From: Arthrobacter silvisoli
GTDB lineage: Bacteria; Actinomycetota; Actinomycetes; Actinomycetales; Micrococcaceae
Direction: 5' to 3'
Length of the DNA: 64,000 bases
Assembly (NCBI RefSeq): GCF_003369445.1
Contig: NZ_QRCU01000032.1
Coordinates: forward strand, 111,509-175,508
The notes below the pieces were generated by a model. It worked only from the letters and a program-made list of their open reading frames with translations. It did not search any database and was not told where the DNA came from. The translations under genes were made by a program, and so were the position numbers. This document shows, piece by piece, positions 41,836-50,460 of this stretch. The stretch's first letter is position 1. Each line of letters starts with the position of its first letter.

Positions 41836-43470
41836 ATGATGGAAACCGGGATGCAGACCGTCCACAAGGTGCGCTCCGTGCGGCCGGTGGGGACCCGCGC
41901 GGTGCTCGCCGAGCTGGACGGCATGCAGGATGTGCTCGCTCTGCAGTCGCTGCTGGCTGCGTCCCCGCTGCCGGGGCAGTTGGACGTGCTGGCCGCCGCC
42001 GAGACCGTGATGGTGGTGGCCGAATCGGCGGCCGCTGCCCGCGCCATCGGCTCCCGGCTGCTCGGGCTGGAACTCGAAGGACCGGTGGAGAACGACAGTG
42101 CGCTGGTGGTCATCGATACCGTGTACGACGGCGAGGACCTCGCCGAAGTCGCCGAACTGACCGGCCTGGGCGTGGACGGCGTGATCGCCGCGCACACCGG
42201 GCAGCTCTGGACCGTGGCTTTTGCCGGCTTCGCCCCGGGTTTCGCCTACATGGTGGGCGAGAACCAGCTCCTGGAAGTGCCGCGCCGTCCCACGCCGCGC
42301 ACCGCGGTTCCCGCCGGTTCCGTGGCCTTGGCCGGGAACTACTCGGCCGTGTACCCGCGCCGTTCGCCGGGCGGCTGGCAGCTGATCGGCCGCACCGCTG
42401 CCCGCATGTGGGACCTCGACCGCGCGCAGCCCGCACTCGTCCGGCCGGGGGACCGGGTGCGGTACCGGGCCGTGCGCGAACTGGTGGAGGTGGCGCAGGC
42501 CCCCGTTTCCGCCGCAGCCGAACCTTCTACGGGGATCCGCATCGTGGCCTCCGGCGCCCTGAGCCTGATCCAGGACCTGGGCCGGCGCGGCCATGGCGGC
42601 CTGGGTGTTTCGGCCGCCGGCGCCCTGGACCGGGCTTCCATCCGCCGGGCGAACCGGCTCGTCGGCAACGCGTCCACCGCTGCCGCGATCGAGACCGTCA
42701 ACGGCGGGCTCGCCATCCAGGCCGTGGGGGACCAGGTGATCGCCGTGGCGGGTGCGCCGTCGAGCCTCACCATCACGCCGCCGTCGGACGCTTTTTCCGA
42801 CGACGACGACTGCGGGCCGGCCGGGCACCCCCGCACCGTTGAGATGGCGACTCCGTTCGCGCTGCTCGACGGTGAGACCCTCACTATCGGCGCCCCGGAA
42901 GCCGGCTTCCGGAGCTACCTCGCGGTCCGCGGCGGAGCGGAGCTGCCGGCCGTCCTGGGCAGCCGCTCCACGGACACCCTGTCCGGAATCGGGCCCGCAC
43001 CTTTGGCGGCAGGGCAACTGCTCGCCGTCGGGCAGGACACCGCGTCCACCGCCGTCGGGAACCCCGAACTGCAGCCGGACTTCCCGGAGCCCGGCAGCGT
43101 CACGGTCCTGGACATCGTTCCGGGCCCGCGCGACGACTGGTTCGACCCCGCCGAACTCGAGTCCCTTTGCAGCCAGGAATGGCAGGTCACACCGCAGTCC
43201 AACCGGGTGGGCATGCGCCTGGCCGGCGAGCCGCTCAAGCGCAGCCGCGAGGGCGAACTGCCCAGCGAGGGCACCATGGCCGGGGCCATCCAGATCCCGC
43301 CCGCCGGACTGCCCGTGCTGTTCCTGGCCGACCACCCGATCACCGGCGGCTACCCCGTGATCGCCGTGGTCATCGACGAACACTTGGACCGCGCCGCGCA
43401 GGTCCCCATCGGCGGGAGCATCCGTTTCCGCGTTTCCCCCGCCTCCGGCACGAAAGAAGTGAGTAAGTAA
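41836..43470 (+). CDS. pxpBC: Fused 5-oxoprolinase subunits B and C (KipI-KipA)
   Basis: A 544-residue fusion. The KipI/PxpB half (about 5-215) contains [40 protein letters not shown] and [20 protein letters not shown]. The KipA/PxpC half (about 235-540) contains [51 protein letters not shown] and [20 protein letters not shown]. In many bacteria these are two separate genes. PxpC homologues are also annotated as biotin-dependent carboxyltransferases, which fits the biotin carboxylase gene that follows and overlaps by one base. Confidence 0.93.
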   Translation: MMETGMQTVHKVRSVRPVGTRAVLAELDGMQDVLALQSLLAASPLPGQLDVLAAAETVMVVAESAAAARAIGSRLLGLELEGPVENDSALVVIDTVYDGEDLAEVAELTGLGVDGVIAAHTGQLWTVAFAGFAPGFAYMVGENQLLEVPRRPTPRTAVPAGSVALAGNYSAVYPRRSPGGWQLIGRTAARMWDLDRAQPALVRPGDRVRYRAVRELVEVAQAPVSAAAEPSTGIRIVASGALSLIQDLGRRGHGGLGVSAAGALDRASIRRANRLVGNASTAAAIETVNGGLAIQAVGDQVIAVAGAPSSLTITPPSDAFSDDDDCGPAGHPRTVEMATPFALLDGETLTIGAPEAGFRSYLAVRGGAELPAVLGSRSTDTLSGIGPAPLAAGQLLAVGQDTASTAVGNPELQPDFPEPGSVTVLDIVPGPRDDWFDPAELESLCSQEWQVTPQSNRVGMRLAGEPLKRSREGELPSEGTMAGAIQIPPAGLPVLFLADHPITGGYPVIAVVIDEHLDRAAQVPIGGSIRFRVSPASGTKEVSK

Positions 43471-45242
43471 TGCGCAAGGTCCTGATCGCGAACCGCGGCG
43501 AAATCGCCGTCCGGATTGCCCGTGCCTGCGAAGACGCCGGCCTCGCGTCCGTGGCCGTGTACGCCGACATCGACGCCGACGCCATGCATGTGGGTGCCGC
43601 GGGAGAGGCCTTCAGCCTGGGCGGCAACAGCCCGGCCGATACCTACCTGAACATCCCGAAGCTGCTCCGTATTGCCGAGGCTTCCGGGGCCGACGCCGTG
43701 CACCCCGGCTACGGTTTCCTCTCCGAGAACGCGGACTTCGCCCAGGCTGTGCTCGACGCCGGACTGGCTTGGATCGGCCCCTCGCCTGAGGCGATCCGGC
43801 AGCTGGGCAACAAGATCACCGCCCGCGAGATCGCGGTCCGTGCCGGCGCCCCGCTGGTGGCCGGCAGCGACGGACCCGTGGCCTCGGCCGCCGAAGCCCG
43901 CGCCTTCGCCGAAGAACACGGGCTGCCCGTGGCCATCAAGGCCGCGTTCGGTGGCGGCGGACGCGGCCTGAAGGTGGTCCGCGAACTGCCCGAGGTGGAG
44001 GAAGCCTTCGACTCGGCGGTGCGCGAGGCCGTGGTGGCCTTCGGCCGCGGGGAATGCTTCGTGGAGCAGTACCTGGACCGGCCGCGGCACGTCGAGGCGC
44101 AGGTGATCGCCGATACCCACGGGAACGTGGTGGTGGTGGGCACGCGAGACTGCTCGCTGCAGCGCCGCCACCAGAAACTGGTGGAGGAGGCCCCCGCGCC
44201 GTTCCTGACTGATGCGCAGCGCGAATCGATCTATTCCGCGGCAAAGGCGATCTGCCGGGAGGCCGGCTACACCGGCGCCGGCACCGTGGAATTCCTGGTC
44301 TCGGCAGGCGGCGCCGTGGCGTTCCTCGAGGTCAACACCCGGCTCCAGGTGGAGCACCCCATCACCGAGGAAACCTCCGGGATCGACCTCGTGCAGGAGC
44401 AGCTCCGCATCGCCGCCGGGCTTCCCCTGAGCGTGCCTGCGGACCCGGAACCGCGCGGACACTCTTTCGAATTCCGCCTCAACGCCGAGGACGTGGGCCG
44501 CGGCTTCCTGCCCTCCCCGGGCACTGTTGCTGCTTTCTCCGGTCCTACCGGCCCGGGCATCCGCCTCGACACCGGCGTGCGGTCCCGTTCCGTGGTTCCG
44601 CCGCAGTTCGACTCCCTGCTGGCAAAGCTCGTGGTCACCGGAGCCGACCGGCAGCAGGCCATCCGCCGGGCCCGCCGTGCCCTGGCCGAGATGGAGATTT
44701 CGGGCCTGGCGACCGTCCTGCCGTTCCACCGGGCCGTGCTCGAGGCGCCGGAATTCACTTCCCCGGACGGGCTTGGCGTGCACACCCGCTGGATCGAGAC
44801 GGAGTTCGCCGACCGGATCCCTGGCGACCCCGAGTACAGTTCGGTGGCTCCCTCGGGTGAGCGCCGCACCATCACGGTGGACGTGGACGGCAAGCGCCTG
44901 GCCGTGGGCCTTCCCGCCGACCTGCTGGACGGCTGGGCCCGCTCCGGCGGTTCCCTGTCGGGTGTTTCGTCCGGGCCCGACGGCGGTGCTTCCGTTGGGG
45001 TTGACGCATCCTCAGGGCCTGTGGTTCCGGAGTCCGCCGTGGTGTCCGGCATGGCCGGCACCGTGGTGAAGTGGCTCGTGGAACCCGGCGCGGCGGTTGA
45101 TGCGGGCGACCCGCTGGTGGTCCTCGAAGCCATGAAGATGGAGACCCAGGTCCCGGCCCACCGCGGCGGAACGCTCTCTTCCGTGGTGTCAGCCGCGGGC
45201 GGCGTGGTGTCCGTCGGTTCGGTGCTGGGGCATATCGAGTAG
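43470..45242 (+). CDS. Biotin carboxylase with biotin carboxyl carrier domain
   Basis: The product has 590 residues. The biotin carboxylase part (about 1-445) begins [20 protein letters not shown] and contains [35 protein letters not shown], the catalytic [20 protein letters not shown] and a B-C-domain region. A Ser/Gly-rich linker leads to a biotinyl domain with [15 protein letters not shown], where the central Lys is biotinylated. No separate carboxyltransferase of the acetyl-CoA type is adjacent; KipI-KipA may fill that role. The ATG overlaps the fused gene stop (TAATG), so it belongs to the operon. Confidence 0.93.
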   Translation: MRKVLIANRGEIAVRIARACEDAGLASVAVYADIDADAMHVGAAGEAFSLGGNSPADTYLNIPKLLRIAEASGADAVHPGYGFLSENADFAQAVLDAGLAWIGPSPEAIRQLGNKITAREIAVRAGAPLVAGSDGPVASAAEARAFAEEHGLPVAIKAAFGGGGRGLKVVRELPEVEEAFDSAVREAVVAFGRGECFVEQYLDRPRHVEAQVIADTHGNVVVVGTRDCSLQRRHQKLVEEAPAPFLTDAQRESIYSAAKAICREAGYTGAGTVEFLVSAGGAVAFLEVNTRLQVEHPITEETSGIDLVQEQLRIAAGLPLSVPADPEPRGHSFEFRLNAEDVGRGFLPSPGTVAAFSGPTGPGIRLDTGVRSRSVVPPQFDSLLAKLVVTGADRQQAIRRARRALAEMEISGLATVLPFHRAVLEAPEFTSPDGLGVHTRWIETEFADRIPGDPEYSSVAPSGERRTITVDVDGKRLAVGLPADLLDGWARSGGSLSGVSSGPDGGASVGVDASSGPVVPESAVVSGMAGTVVKWLVEPGAAVDAGDPLVVLEAMKMETQVPAHRGGTLSSVVSAAGGVVSVGSVLGHIE

Positions 45243-45250
45243 GGGCCCGC

Positions 45251-45748
45251 TCACCAGGGCTGTGGCCGCAGTGTGCCGGGCACCCGCGGTGCCGGCTTGA
45301 GCCGCAGAAGCCTGAGCGACTGCAGCATCAAGGCGAGGTACATCAAGGCCAACCAGAAAACCGGGAACCTTCGCAGGGTAATCGCAATGTCAATGGCGTT
45401 GATGACGGCAAGGACGAGGCATATGCCGGACAAAACTGCAGCCACGATGAGCGGAGCTTTCGCCCAGGAACGCCGTGTCGCGATGTTCCAGATTCCTGTC
45501 GCGAAAATAGCGAGAAGTTGCAGGATGCCTAAGGCCGCGTCCAGAACTTCCTTGCTTCTTTCGTCCTCGGCCATGAGCTCCATGACGGGGATGAATTGTG
45601 AATAGAGCCAGGCGGTGGCAGCCGTTGCTATTGCGCCCATGACGAGAAGCCCGATGCCGATGCTGGTCCGTCCCCTACGGGAGCGTTTGGAATCCGGATC
45701 TTCGGATGCCGGGGCAAGGACGGCTTGCTGTGGGTATGGGGCGCTCAT
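45251..45748 (-). CDS. Hypothetical membrane protein
   Basis: The ATG at 45748 has AAGGAG 8 bases upstream and gives 165 residues starting MSAPYPQQAVLAPASEDPDS. Four hydrophobic helices are visible: IGIGLLVMGAIATAATAWLY, LGILQLLAIFATGIWNIA, APLIVAAVLSGICLVLAVIN and FPVFWLALMYLALMLQSLRL. No family is recognised. It is a single gene converging on the biotin carboxylase operon. Confidence 0.78.
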   Translation of the reverse strand: MSAPYPQQAVLAPASEDPDSKRSRRGRTSIGIGLLVMGAIATAATAWLYSQFIPVMELMAEDERSKEVLDAALGILQLLAIFATGIWNIATRRSWAKAPLIVAAVLSGICLVLAVINAIDIAITLRRFPVFWLALMYLALMLQSLRLLRLKPAPRVPGTLRPQPW

Positions 45749-46119
45749 GCGGGGCTCCTTTGGATAGGGGAGTACCCTGATGCGCCCCCACTGCGAAGAA
45801 TGTAGCAGTCCGGGTCCTTTTGCGCCGCAGTTTCTTGCGGTCGGTTTTGATGAATTCGCTACGCTGGGGCCAACATTTGTTTCCGGCCACTGAACGGCCG
45901 AATTGGCGTGGGTCGGTGATGCATTGTGCTTCCGTGGGGGCGGGCCTATTTCGCATTGCAATCAATGCGGGATTTTCGCTGGCCGCGCTCTGCCTTGTCT
46001 TCATGGGGCGGGTGCCCACTGAGTAGAGGAGGCCGACCTCACTGAACGGTTCGGCGAAGACTTCGGGCGGTACCGGGAAACAGTGCAGTGCTGGATTCCC
46101 GGCAAACCTTGCGCCAAGA
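45749..46119. other. Intergenic region, no confident gene
   Basis: About 370 bp between the membrane protein and the ars operon. Short open frames exist (for example 45820-46026), but they lack a ribosome binding site and use mixed codons. The right end should contain the arsR promoter. Nothing else stands out. Confidence 0.5.
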
Positions 46120-46153
46120 CATAGATGAGTGTAGATATTTACATGTGTCTATG
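46120..46153. promoter_or_regulatory. ArsR operator upstream of and touching the arsR start
   Basis: CATAGATGAGTGT and ACATGTGTCTATG form imperfect inverted arms (CATAGA/TCTATG exact) around an AT-rich centre, ending at the arsR ATG. This is the expected position for a repressor blocking its own operon. Confidence 0.7.
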
Positions 46154-46501
46154 TCTCTTGAACTGACCCCGGTGCAGGCGGTCGCGTGTTGTTCCCCGCT
46201 CTCCCGGGAGCCGCTGTCCGAAGAGGCAGCCGAGCAGGCCTCTGTGGTCCTGAAGGCCCTCGGCGATCCGGTGCGGCTCCGGCTGATGTCCCTCGTGGCA
46301 TCCCACGAGGGCGGCGAGGCCTGCGTGTGCGACCTCAACGACGCCTTCGAGCTCTCGCAGCCCACCATCAGCCACCACCTCAAGGTCCTGCACGAAGTGG
46401 GCCTGCTTGACCGCGAAAAGCGCGGCGTCTGGGTCTATTACCGGGCCCGCGCCGAGGTGCTGCAGAACCTCGCCTCCCTGATCGGAGGGCAGGCCGCGTG
46501 A
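46151..46501 (+). CDS. arsR: ArsR-family arsenic-responsive repressor
   Basis: The protein has 116 residues from the ATG at 46151 (MSLELTPVQAVACCSPLSRE). The winged HTH carries the arsenite-sensing pattern GEACVCDLNDAFELSQPTIS, where Cys-Val-Cys-Asp-Leu lies in the DNA-recognition region, and HHLKVLHEVGLLDREKRGVW follows. The Cys-Cys near the N-terminus could add a third ligand. It is the first gene of the operon, overlaps the aquaporin gene by 4 bases, and should release its operator when As(III) binds. Confidence 0.93.
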   Translation: MSLELTPVQAVACCSPLSREPLSEEAAEQASVVLKALGDPVRLRLMSLVASHEGGEACVCDLNDAFELSQPTISHHLKVLHEVGLLDREKRGVWVYYRARAEVLQNLASLIGGQAA

Positions 46502-47193
46502 GCGTACTGGCCCGCCGTGCCGCCGCCGAATTCACGGGAACGGCATTCCTGGTGATGGCTGTTGTCGGATCAGGCGTGATGGCCTCGCGGCTGTCGCCGG
46601 ACGACGTCGGCTTGCAGCTCCTGCAGAACAGCCTCGCCACCGGTGCCGCCCTGGTGGCGTTGATCGTTGCGTTGCAGCCGGTTTCCGCGTCCTTCAACCC
46701 GGTGGTCACGCTCGTGGAGCGGGCCCTGGGCGTGGTGGACACGCGGACCGCTGCGGGCCTGATCGTCGCCCAGTTCGCCGGCGGCCTTGCCGGGACCGTG
46801 GTGGCAAACCTGATGTTCGGCCTCCCGGCCACGGAGTTTTCCACCCACGAGCGCACGGGCGCCGGCCTGTGGCTGGGCGAGGTGGTCGCCACCGTCGGCC
46901 TGCTGCTGGTCGTTTTCGGTACCCTCCGTACCGGACGGGCGGACCGGGTGGCGTTCGCCGTCGGCGGTTACATCGCCGCAGCCTACTGGTTCACCAGTTC
47001 CACAAGTTTCGCCAATCCTGCGGTGACCATCGCCAGAACGGTCACTGACAGCTTTGCCGGCATCGCGCCGTCGTCGGCTCCGGTATTCATCCTGGCCCAA
47101 CTGCTTGGCGGCGCCGTGGGATTCTTCCTGGTCCGCCTTCTCTACCCGACCCCCGCCACCTCCGCGGCGGCTGACCGAAAGGTGCTCTCATGA
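46498..47193 (+). CDS. aqpS: Aquaporin-family channel (arsenic-associated, AqpS-like)
   Basis: This MIP-family channel has 231 residues, GTG start and six membrane helices. The two pore loops are SASFNPVVT (first NPA changed to NPV) and SFANPAVT. In Sinorhizobium meliloti an aquaglyceroporin in the same operon position lets arsenite made by ArsC leave the cell down its gradient. The same role is inferred here because no arsB or acr3 pump gene is present in the operon. It overlaps arsR and arsC by 4 bases each. Confidence 0.88.
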   Translation: MSVLARRAAAEFTGTAFLVMAVVGSGVMASRLSPDDVGLQLLQNSLATGAALVALIVALQPVSASFNPVVTLVERALGVVDTRTAAGLIVAQFAGGLAGTVVANLMFGLPATEFSTHERTGAGLWLGEVVATVGLLLVVFGTLRTGRADRVAFAVGGYIAAAYWFTSSTSFANPAVTIARTVTDSFAGIAPSSAPVFILAQLLGGAVGFFLVRLLYPTPATSAAADRKVLS

Positions 47194-47600
47194 GCAGCAA
47201 GCCCTCCGTCCTCTTCGTCTGTGTCCACAACGCCGGCCGTTCCCAGATGGCCGCAGCGTTCCTCACCACCTTGGGGAAAGGCGCCATCGAGGTACGCTCC
47301 GCCGGATCCCAGCCTGCGGACAAGGTCAACCCGGCCGCCGTGGAAGCCATGGCCGAAGTCGGAATCGACATGTCCGCCGAAATCCCAAAGGTCCTCACCA
47401 CCGAGGCCGTGCAGGATTCCGACGTCGTCATCACCATGGGCTGCGGTGACGAGTGCCCGTACTTCCCCGGCAAGCGCTACGAGGACTGGGTCCTCGAAGA
47501 CCCCGCCGGCCAGGGCCTGGAATCCGTGCGCCCCATCCGCGACGAGATCAAGACCCGGGTCGAGGCGCTCATCGAATCCCTCACCCCGGCAACCCCATAG
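47190..47600 (+). CDS. arsC: Arsenate reductase, low-molecular-weight phosphatase type
   Basis: The enzyme has 136 residues. The active-site loop is FVCVHNAGRSQMAAAF (Cys-X5-Arg), and the resolving cysteines lie in TMGCGDECPYFPGKRYEDWV. It reduces As(V) to As(III), using thioredoxin or mycothiol as electron donor; which one cannot be told from the sequence. The start overlaps the aquaporin stop by 4 bases. Confidence 0.94.
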   Translation: MSSKPSVLFVCVHNAGRSQMAAAFLTTLGKGAIEVRSAGSQPADKVNPAAVEAMAEVGIDMSAEIPKVLTTEAVQDSDVVITMGCGDECPYFPGKRYEDWVLEDPAGQGLESVRPIRDEIKTRVEALIESLTPATP

Positions 47601-47628
47601 GCCACGTCATCGGAAGGGGGTGACCTGG

Positions 47629-47721
47629 ATGGACCCCGGATGCTGCACCGACACCGGATGCTGCACCGACACCGGCTGCTGCGACGATAACTGCTGCGAC
47701 GACGGACAGGACTGCTGCTAG
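47629..47721 (+). CDS. Cysteine-rich 30-residue peptide, candidate arsenic-binding metallothionein
   Basis: GGAAGGGGGTG precedes an ATG at 47629 (a GTG three codons earlier is also in frame). The 30-residue product has ten cysteines, all in CC pairs. It opens MDPGCC, repeats TDTGCC twice, and ends CCDDGQDCC. There are no aromatic or hydrophobic core residues. It lies 28 bp after arsC and 83 bp before the FAD enzyme. Binding of As(III) or another thiophilic metal is inferred from composition and context. Confidence 0.75.
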   Translation: MDPGCCTDTGCCTDTGCCDDNCCDDGQDCC

Positions 47722-47804
47722 CAGCACCCCCGGCCTGCCGGACCCACAAGGACCGGCAGGCACCCCATCCCAACCGCACACCAACGGAGAAGCAAGAGGA
47801 CAGC

Positions 47805-49178
47805 ATGGAAACAGCGAAGAACCTGCCCGTCGCCGTGATCGGCGCCGGCCCCGTCGGACTTGCCGCCGCGGCGCACCTGCTCGAACGCGGGCTGGAGCCG
47901 GTGATCTTCGAAGCCGGTCCGACGGCGGGCGCCGCGATCGGGCAATGGCGCCATATCCGCTTGTTCTCACCCTGGCGGTTCAACCTCGACGCCGCCGCCG
48001 TCCGCCTGCTCGAGCGCACCGGTTGGGAATCGCCCCGCCCCACGGCGCTGCCCTACGGCGGGGATCTCATCGACCACTACCTCGCCCCCTTGGCTTCGAC
48101 CCCGGAGATCTCCTCAAGGCTGCAGACCGGGGCACGCGTCGTCGCCGTCACCCGGCAGGGAGCGGACAAGACCCACGTCCGCGACCGGGACACCACCCCG
48201 TTCCTGGTGCGTGTGGACCACGGAGCCGGCGAAATCCGGGACCACACCGTGGCCGCCGTGATCGACGCCTCCGGCACCTGGGCCACCCGCAACCCGCTCG
48301 GCACCTCCGGACTGCCCGCCATCGGCGAGAACACCGCCCGGGACCGGATCTCTTCGCCCCTGCCCGACGTCGCCGGACGGGACCGTGCATCCTTCGCCGG
48401 CCGCCGCGTCCTCGTGGTCGGAGCAGGGCACTCGGCCGCGAACACCCTGATCAACCTCGCTGACCTCGCCAAAGCCGAGCCCGACACCGCCATCCTCTGG
48501 GCTGTCCGGGGCGCCTCCGCGGACAAGGCCTACGGCGGCGGCGACGCGGACGGCCTGCCCGCCCGCGGCCAGCTCGGCTCCCGGCTCCGCCGCCTGGTCG
48601 AGGCCGGCACCATCGAACTGCACACCGGCTTCGGCATCGCGGCCCTGAAGACCCTCGACACCCACGTCAGCGTCGAAGCCGCCGACGGACGCACCCTGGA
48701 CGCCGACATCATCGTCCCTTGCACCGGGTTCCGGCCAGAGCTGGACATCCTGCGTGAACTGCGGCTGAACCTCGACCCCGCCGTCGAAGCCCCGCTTGAG
48801 CTCGGCCCGCTGATCGATCCCGAATTCCACTCCTGCGGCACCGTCCCGCCGCACGGCGCGAAGCTCCTGTCCCACCCGGAGAAGGACTTCTACATCGTCG
48901 GCATGAAATCCTACGGGCGGGCCCCCACCTTCCTGCTGGCCACCGGATACGAACAGGTCCGCTCCGTCGCCGCAGCCCTCGCCGGAGATCGGGAAGCCGC
49001 CGACGCCGTGCAGCTGGAACTCCCGGAAACCGGGGTTTGCTCCACCGACGCCGGCAGCAGCTGCGACGTCCCCGCCGCCGGCACCCCGGACAATCGCAGC
49101 ACCTGCTGCGCCGCACCGGAGCCGGTACTGATCGGCATTCCCACCGGACTGGCCCATGGCCGCTCGGGCGGGCTCTGA
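47805..49178 (+). CDS. arsO: FAD-dependent monooxygenase/oxidoreductase of the ars operon (ArsO-like)
   Basis: The product is 457 residues. Two dinucleotide sites are visible: AVIGAGPVGLAAAAHLLERG for FAD and VLVVGAGHSAANTLINLADL for NAD(P)H, the arrangement of flavin monooxygenases. ATDGAG-like C-terminal FAD contacts are at DFYIVGMKSYGRAPTFLLAT and GYEQVRS. A Cys-rich tail (VCSTDAGSSCDVP then STCCAAPEPV) is unusual for the family and may bind As(III). Related flavoproteins are common in actinobacterial ars operons; the exact reaction is not established from sequence. Confidence 0.85.
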   Translation: METAKNLPVAVIGAGPVGLAAAAHLLERGLEPVIFEAGPTAGAAIGQWRHIRLFSPWRFNLDAAAVRLLERTGWESPRPTALPYGGDLIDHYLAPLASTPEISSRLQTGARVVAVTRQGADKTHVRDRDTTPFLVRVDHGAGEIRDHTVAAVIDASGTWATRNPLGTSGLPAIGENTARDRISSPLPDVAGRDRASFAGRRVLVVGAGHSAANTLINLADLAKAEPDTAILWAVRGASADKAYGGGDADGLPARGQLGSRLRRLVEAGTIELHTGFGIAALKTLDTHVSVEAADGRTLDADIIVPCTGFRPELDILRELRLNLDPAVEAPLELGPLIDPEFHSCGTVPPHGAKLLSHPEKDFYIVGMKSYGRAPTFLLATGYEQVRSVAAALAGDREAADAVQLELPETGVCSTDAGSSCDVPAAGTPDNRSTCCAAPEPVLIGIPTGLAHGRSGGL

Positions 49179-49181
49179 ACG

Positions 49182-50012
49182 TCAGCCCTGATCGGGCCGC
49201 CGCATAAGGTTCAGGCGGACGGGGTCCAGGTGGACGGGATTCAGCGGCACGGCCTCCCGGGCTTCGGCGTCGCCGGCTCCGCACTCCGCGCAGCAGGCGT
49301 CGCCCGCCTGCCGGTCGTCCGCCGCCGTCGCGTCCTGGTCAGTTGCGCCCCGGTCAGTCGCGTCCTGCGGCGCGGCGTCAGGGTGCGGAACGGCACAGCA
49401 GGCGTCGCCCTTCCACGCATCGATGCCTTCCCGCACGGCGATCGCCGCGATCACCAGCGCGGCACCGGCGTCCGCCCACGACCATCCCAGGGTGCTGTTC
49501 AACACCAGCCCCGCCAGCAGCACGGCCGAGAGATAGGTGCAGAGGAGGGTCTGCTTGGAGTCGGCCACTGCCGTGCGGGAGCCGAGTTCCCGCCCGGCGC
49601 GGCGCTGCAGCCAGGACAGCACCGGCATGATCAGCAGGCTCACGGACGCAATGACGATTCCCGCGGGGGAGTGCTGCGCCTCGCCGCCGCCCATGAGTGA
49701 GCGGAGCGCATCTACGGCGACGAAGGCGGCCAACGCGAAGAACGAGATCGCGATGATGCGCAGGGCTACCCGTTCGCGCCGTTCCGGATCCGCGGCGGAA
49801 AACTGCCAGGACAGCGCGACGGCGGAGGCTACTTCGATCACGGAGTCCAGGCCGAAGCCGATCAGCGCCGAGGAGTCCGCGATGCCGCCGGCCCATAGTG
49901 CGGCCGCGGCCTCGATGACGTTGTAACTGATGGTCGCCGCGGCGAAGAAGCGGATCCTCCGCCGCAGCACGGCCCGCCTCCCGGCGGCGGGCGAAACGAC
50001 GGCCGCCGTCAT
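49182..50012 (-). CDS. Cation diffusion facilitator with cysteine-rich C-terminal tail
   Basis: The gene gives 276 residues from Met at 50012 (MTAAVVSPAAGRRAVLRRRI). The membrane core has SADSS-type metal residues in GIADSSALIGFGLDSVIEVA (Asp-x3-Asp/Glu pattern) and a second pair in WSWADAGAALVIAAIAVREG. The tail has KGDACCAVPHPD, a repeated ATDRGATDQDAT segment and GDACCAECGAGD, likely metal-binding. It overlaps the ArsR-type gene by 4 bases and should export the metal that the regulator senses, such as Cd, Zn or Pb. Confidence 0.86.
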   Translation of the reverse strand: MTAAVVSPAAGRRAVLRRRIRFFAAATISYNVIEAAAALWAGGIADSSALIGFGLDSVIEVASAVALSWQFSAADPERRERVALRIIAISFFALAAFVAVDALRSLMGGGEAQHSPAGIVIASVSLLIMPVLSWLQRRAGRELGSRTAVADSKQTLLCTYLSAVLLAGLVLNSTLGWSWADAGAALVIAAIAVREGIDAWKGDACCAVPHPDAAPQDATDRGATDQDATAADDRQAGDACCAECGAGDAEAREAVPLNPVHLDPVRLNLMRRPDQG

Positions 50013-50335
50013 GCCAGGCACTTCCCGTCCGGGGCGCAGCAGTCCGGATCCACGGCCAGCACCACGCCGATCAGGTCCTGCAACGCATGGCCCAGGCGAG
50101 CGTCGGCCAGCTCGTACGTCGTCCGCCGGCCGTCCGGAACGGCCACCACCAGCCCGCAGCCCCGCAGGCAACTGAGGTGGTTGGACATGCTCTGCCGGGA
50201 CACCCCGAGGGATTCGGCGAGTTCCGAGGGATACGCCGGTTCTTCCGCGAGTGCCAGCAGGATCCGGGCCCTGGTGGGATCCGAGACGGCATAGCCGAAG
50301 CGCGCGAGCACCGGGGCGTGCGTAAGGGTTTCCAT
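50009..50335 (-). CDS. ArsR/SmtB-family metal-responsive repressor (CmtR-like)
   Basis: From Met at 50335 (METLTHAPVLARFGYAVSDP) the product has 108 residues; a Met five codons upstream (50350) lies within the inverted repeat and is less likely. The HTH reads YPSELAESLGVSRQSMSNHL, then SCLRGCGLVVAV. Cys in CLRGC together with the C-terminal DPDCCAPDGKC matches the CmtR-type sensor of Cd/Pb. It is transcribed with the CDF exporter gene and should control both. Confidence 0.88.
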   Translation of the reverse strand: METLTHAPVLARFGYAVSDPTRARILLALAEEPAYPSELAESLGVSRQSMSNHLSCLRGCGLVVAVPDGRRTTYELADARLGHALQDLIGVVLAVDPDCCAPDGKCLA

Positions 50336-50345
50336 GGACAAAAAG

Positions 50346-50377
50346 TACATCGTCCGCTGTATTCATTCAACGATGTA
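50346..50377. promoter_or_regulatory. Inverted repeat upstream of the ArsR/CDF operon
   Basis: TACATCGT (50346-50353) and ACGATGTA (50370-50377) are perfect inverted arms 16 bp apart. The repeat starts 11 bp upstream of the preferred ArsR-type start and is its likely operator. Confidence 0.7.
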
Positions 50378-50460
50378 TCAAATGCCCGGTCTTAACGGCG
50401 GCAGGGCGCAGTCCGTACCAATCCGTGGCGTGCAGGGGCAGGATCGGCCATGATCGGAAC

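Noticed and set aside
40390..43383. A 997-codon open frame on the minus strand opposite the MFS and pxpBC genes
   Set aside because: Same antisense effect of high GC at third positions; the protein is compositionally meaningless, while the plus strand encodes clear families.
45820..46026. A 68-codon plus-strand frame before arsR
   Set aside because: No ribosome binding site, irregular codon use and no recognisable fold; it ends before the arsR operator.
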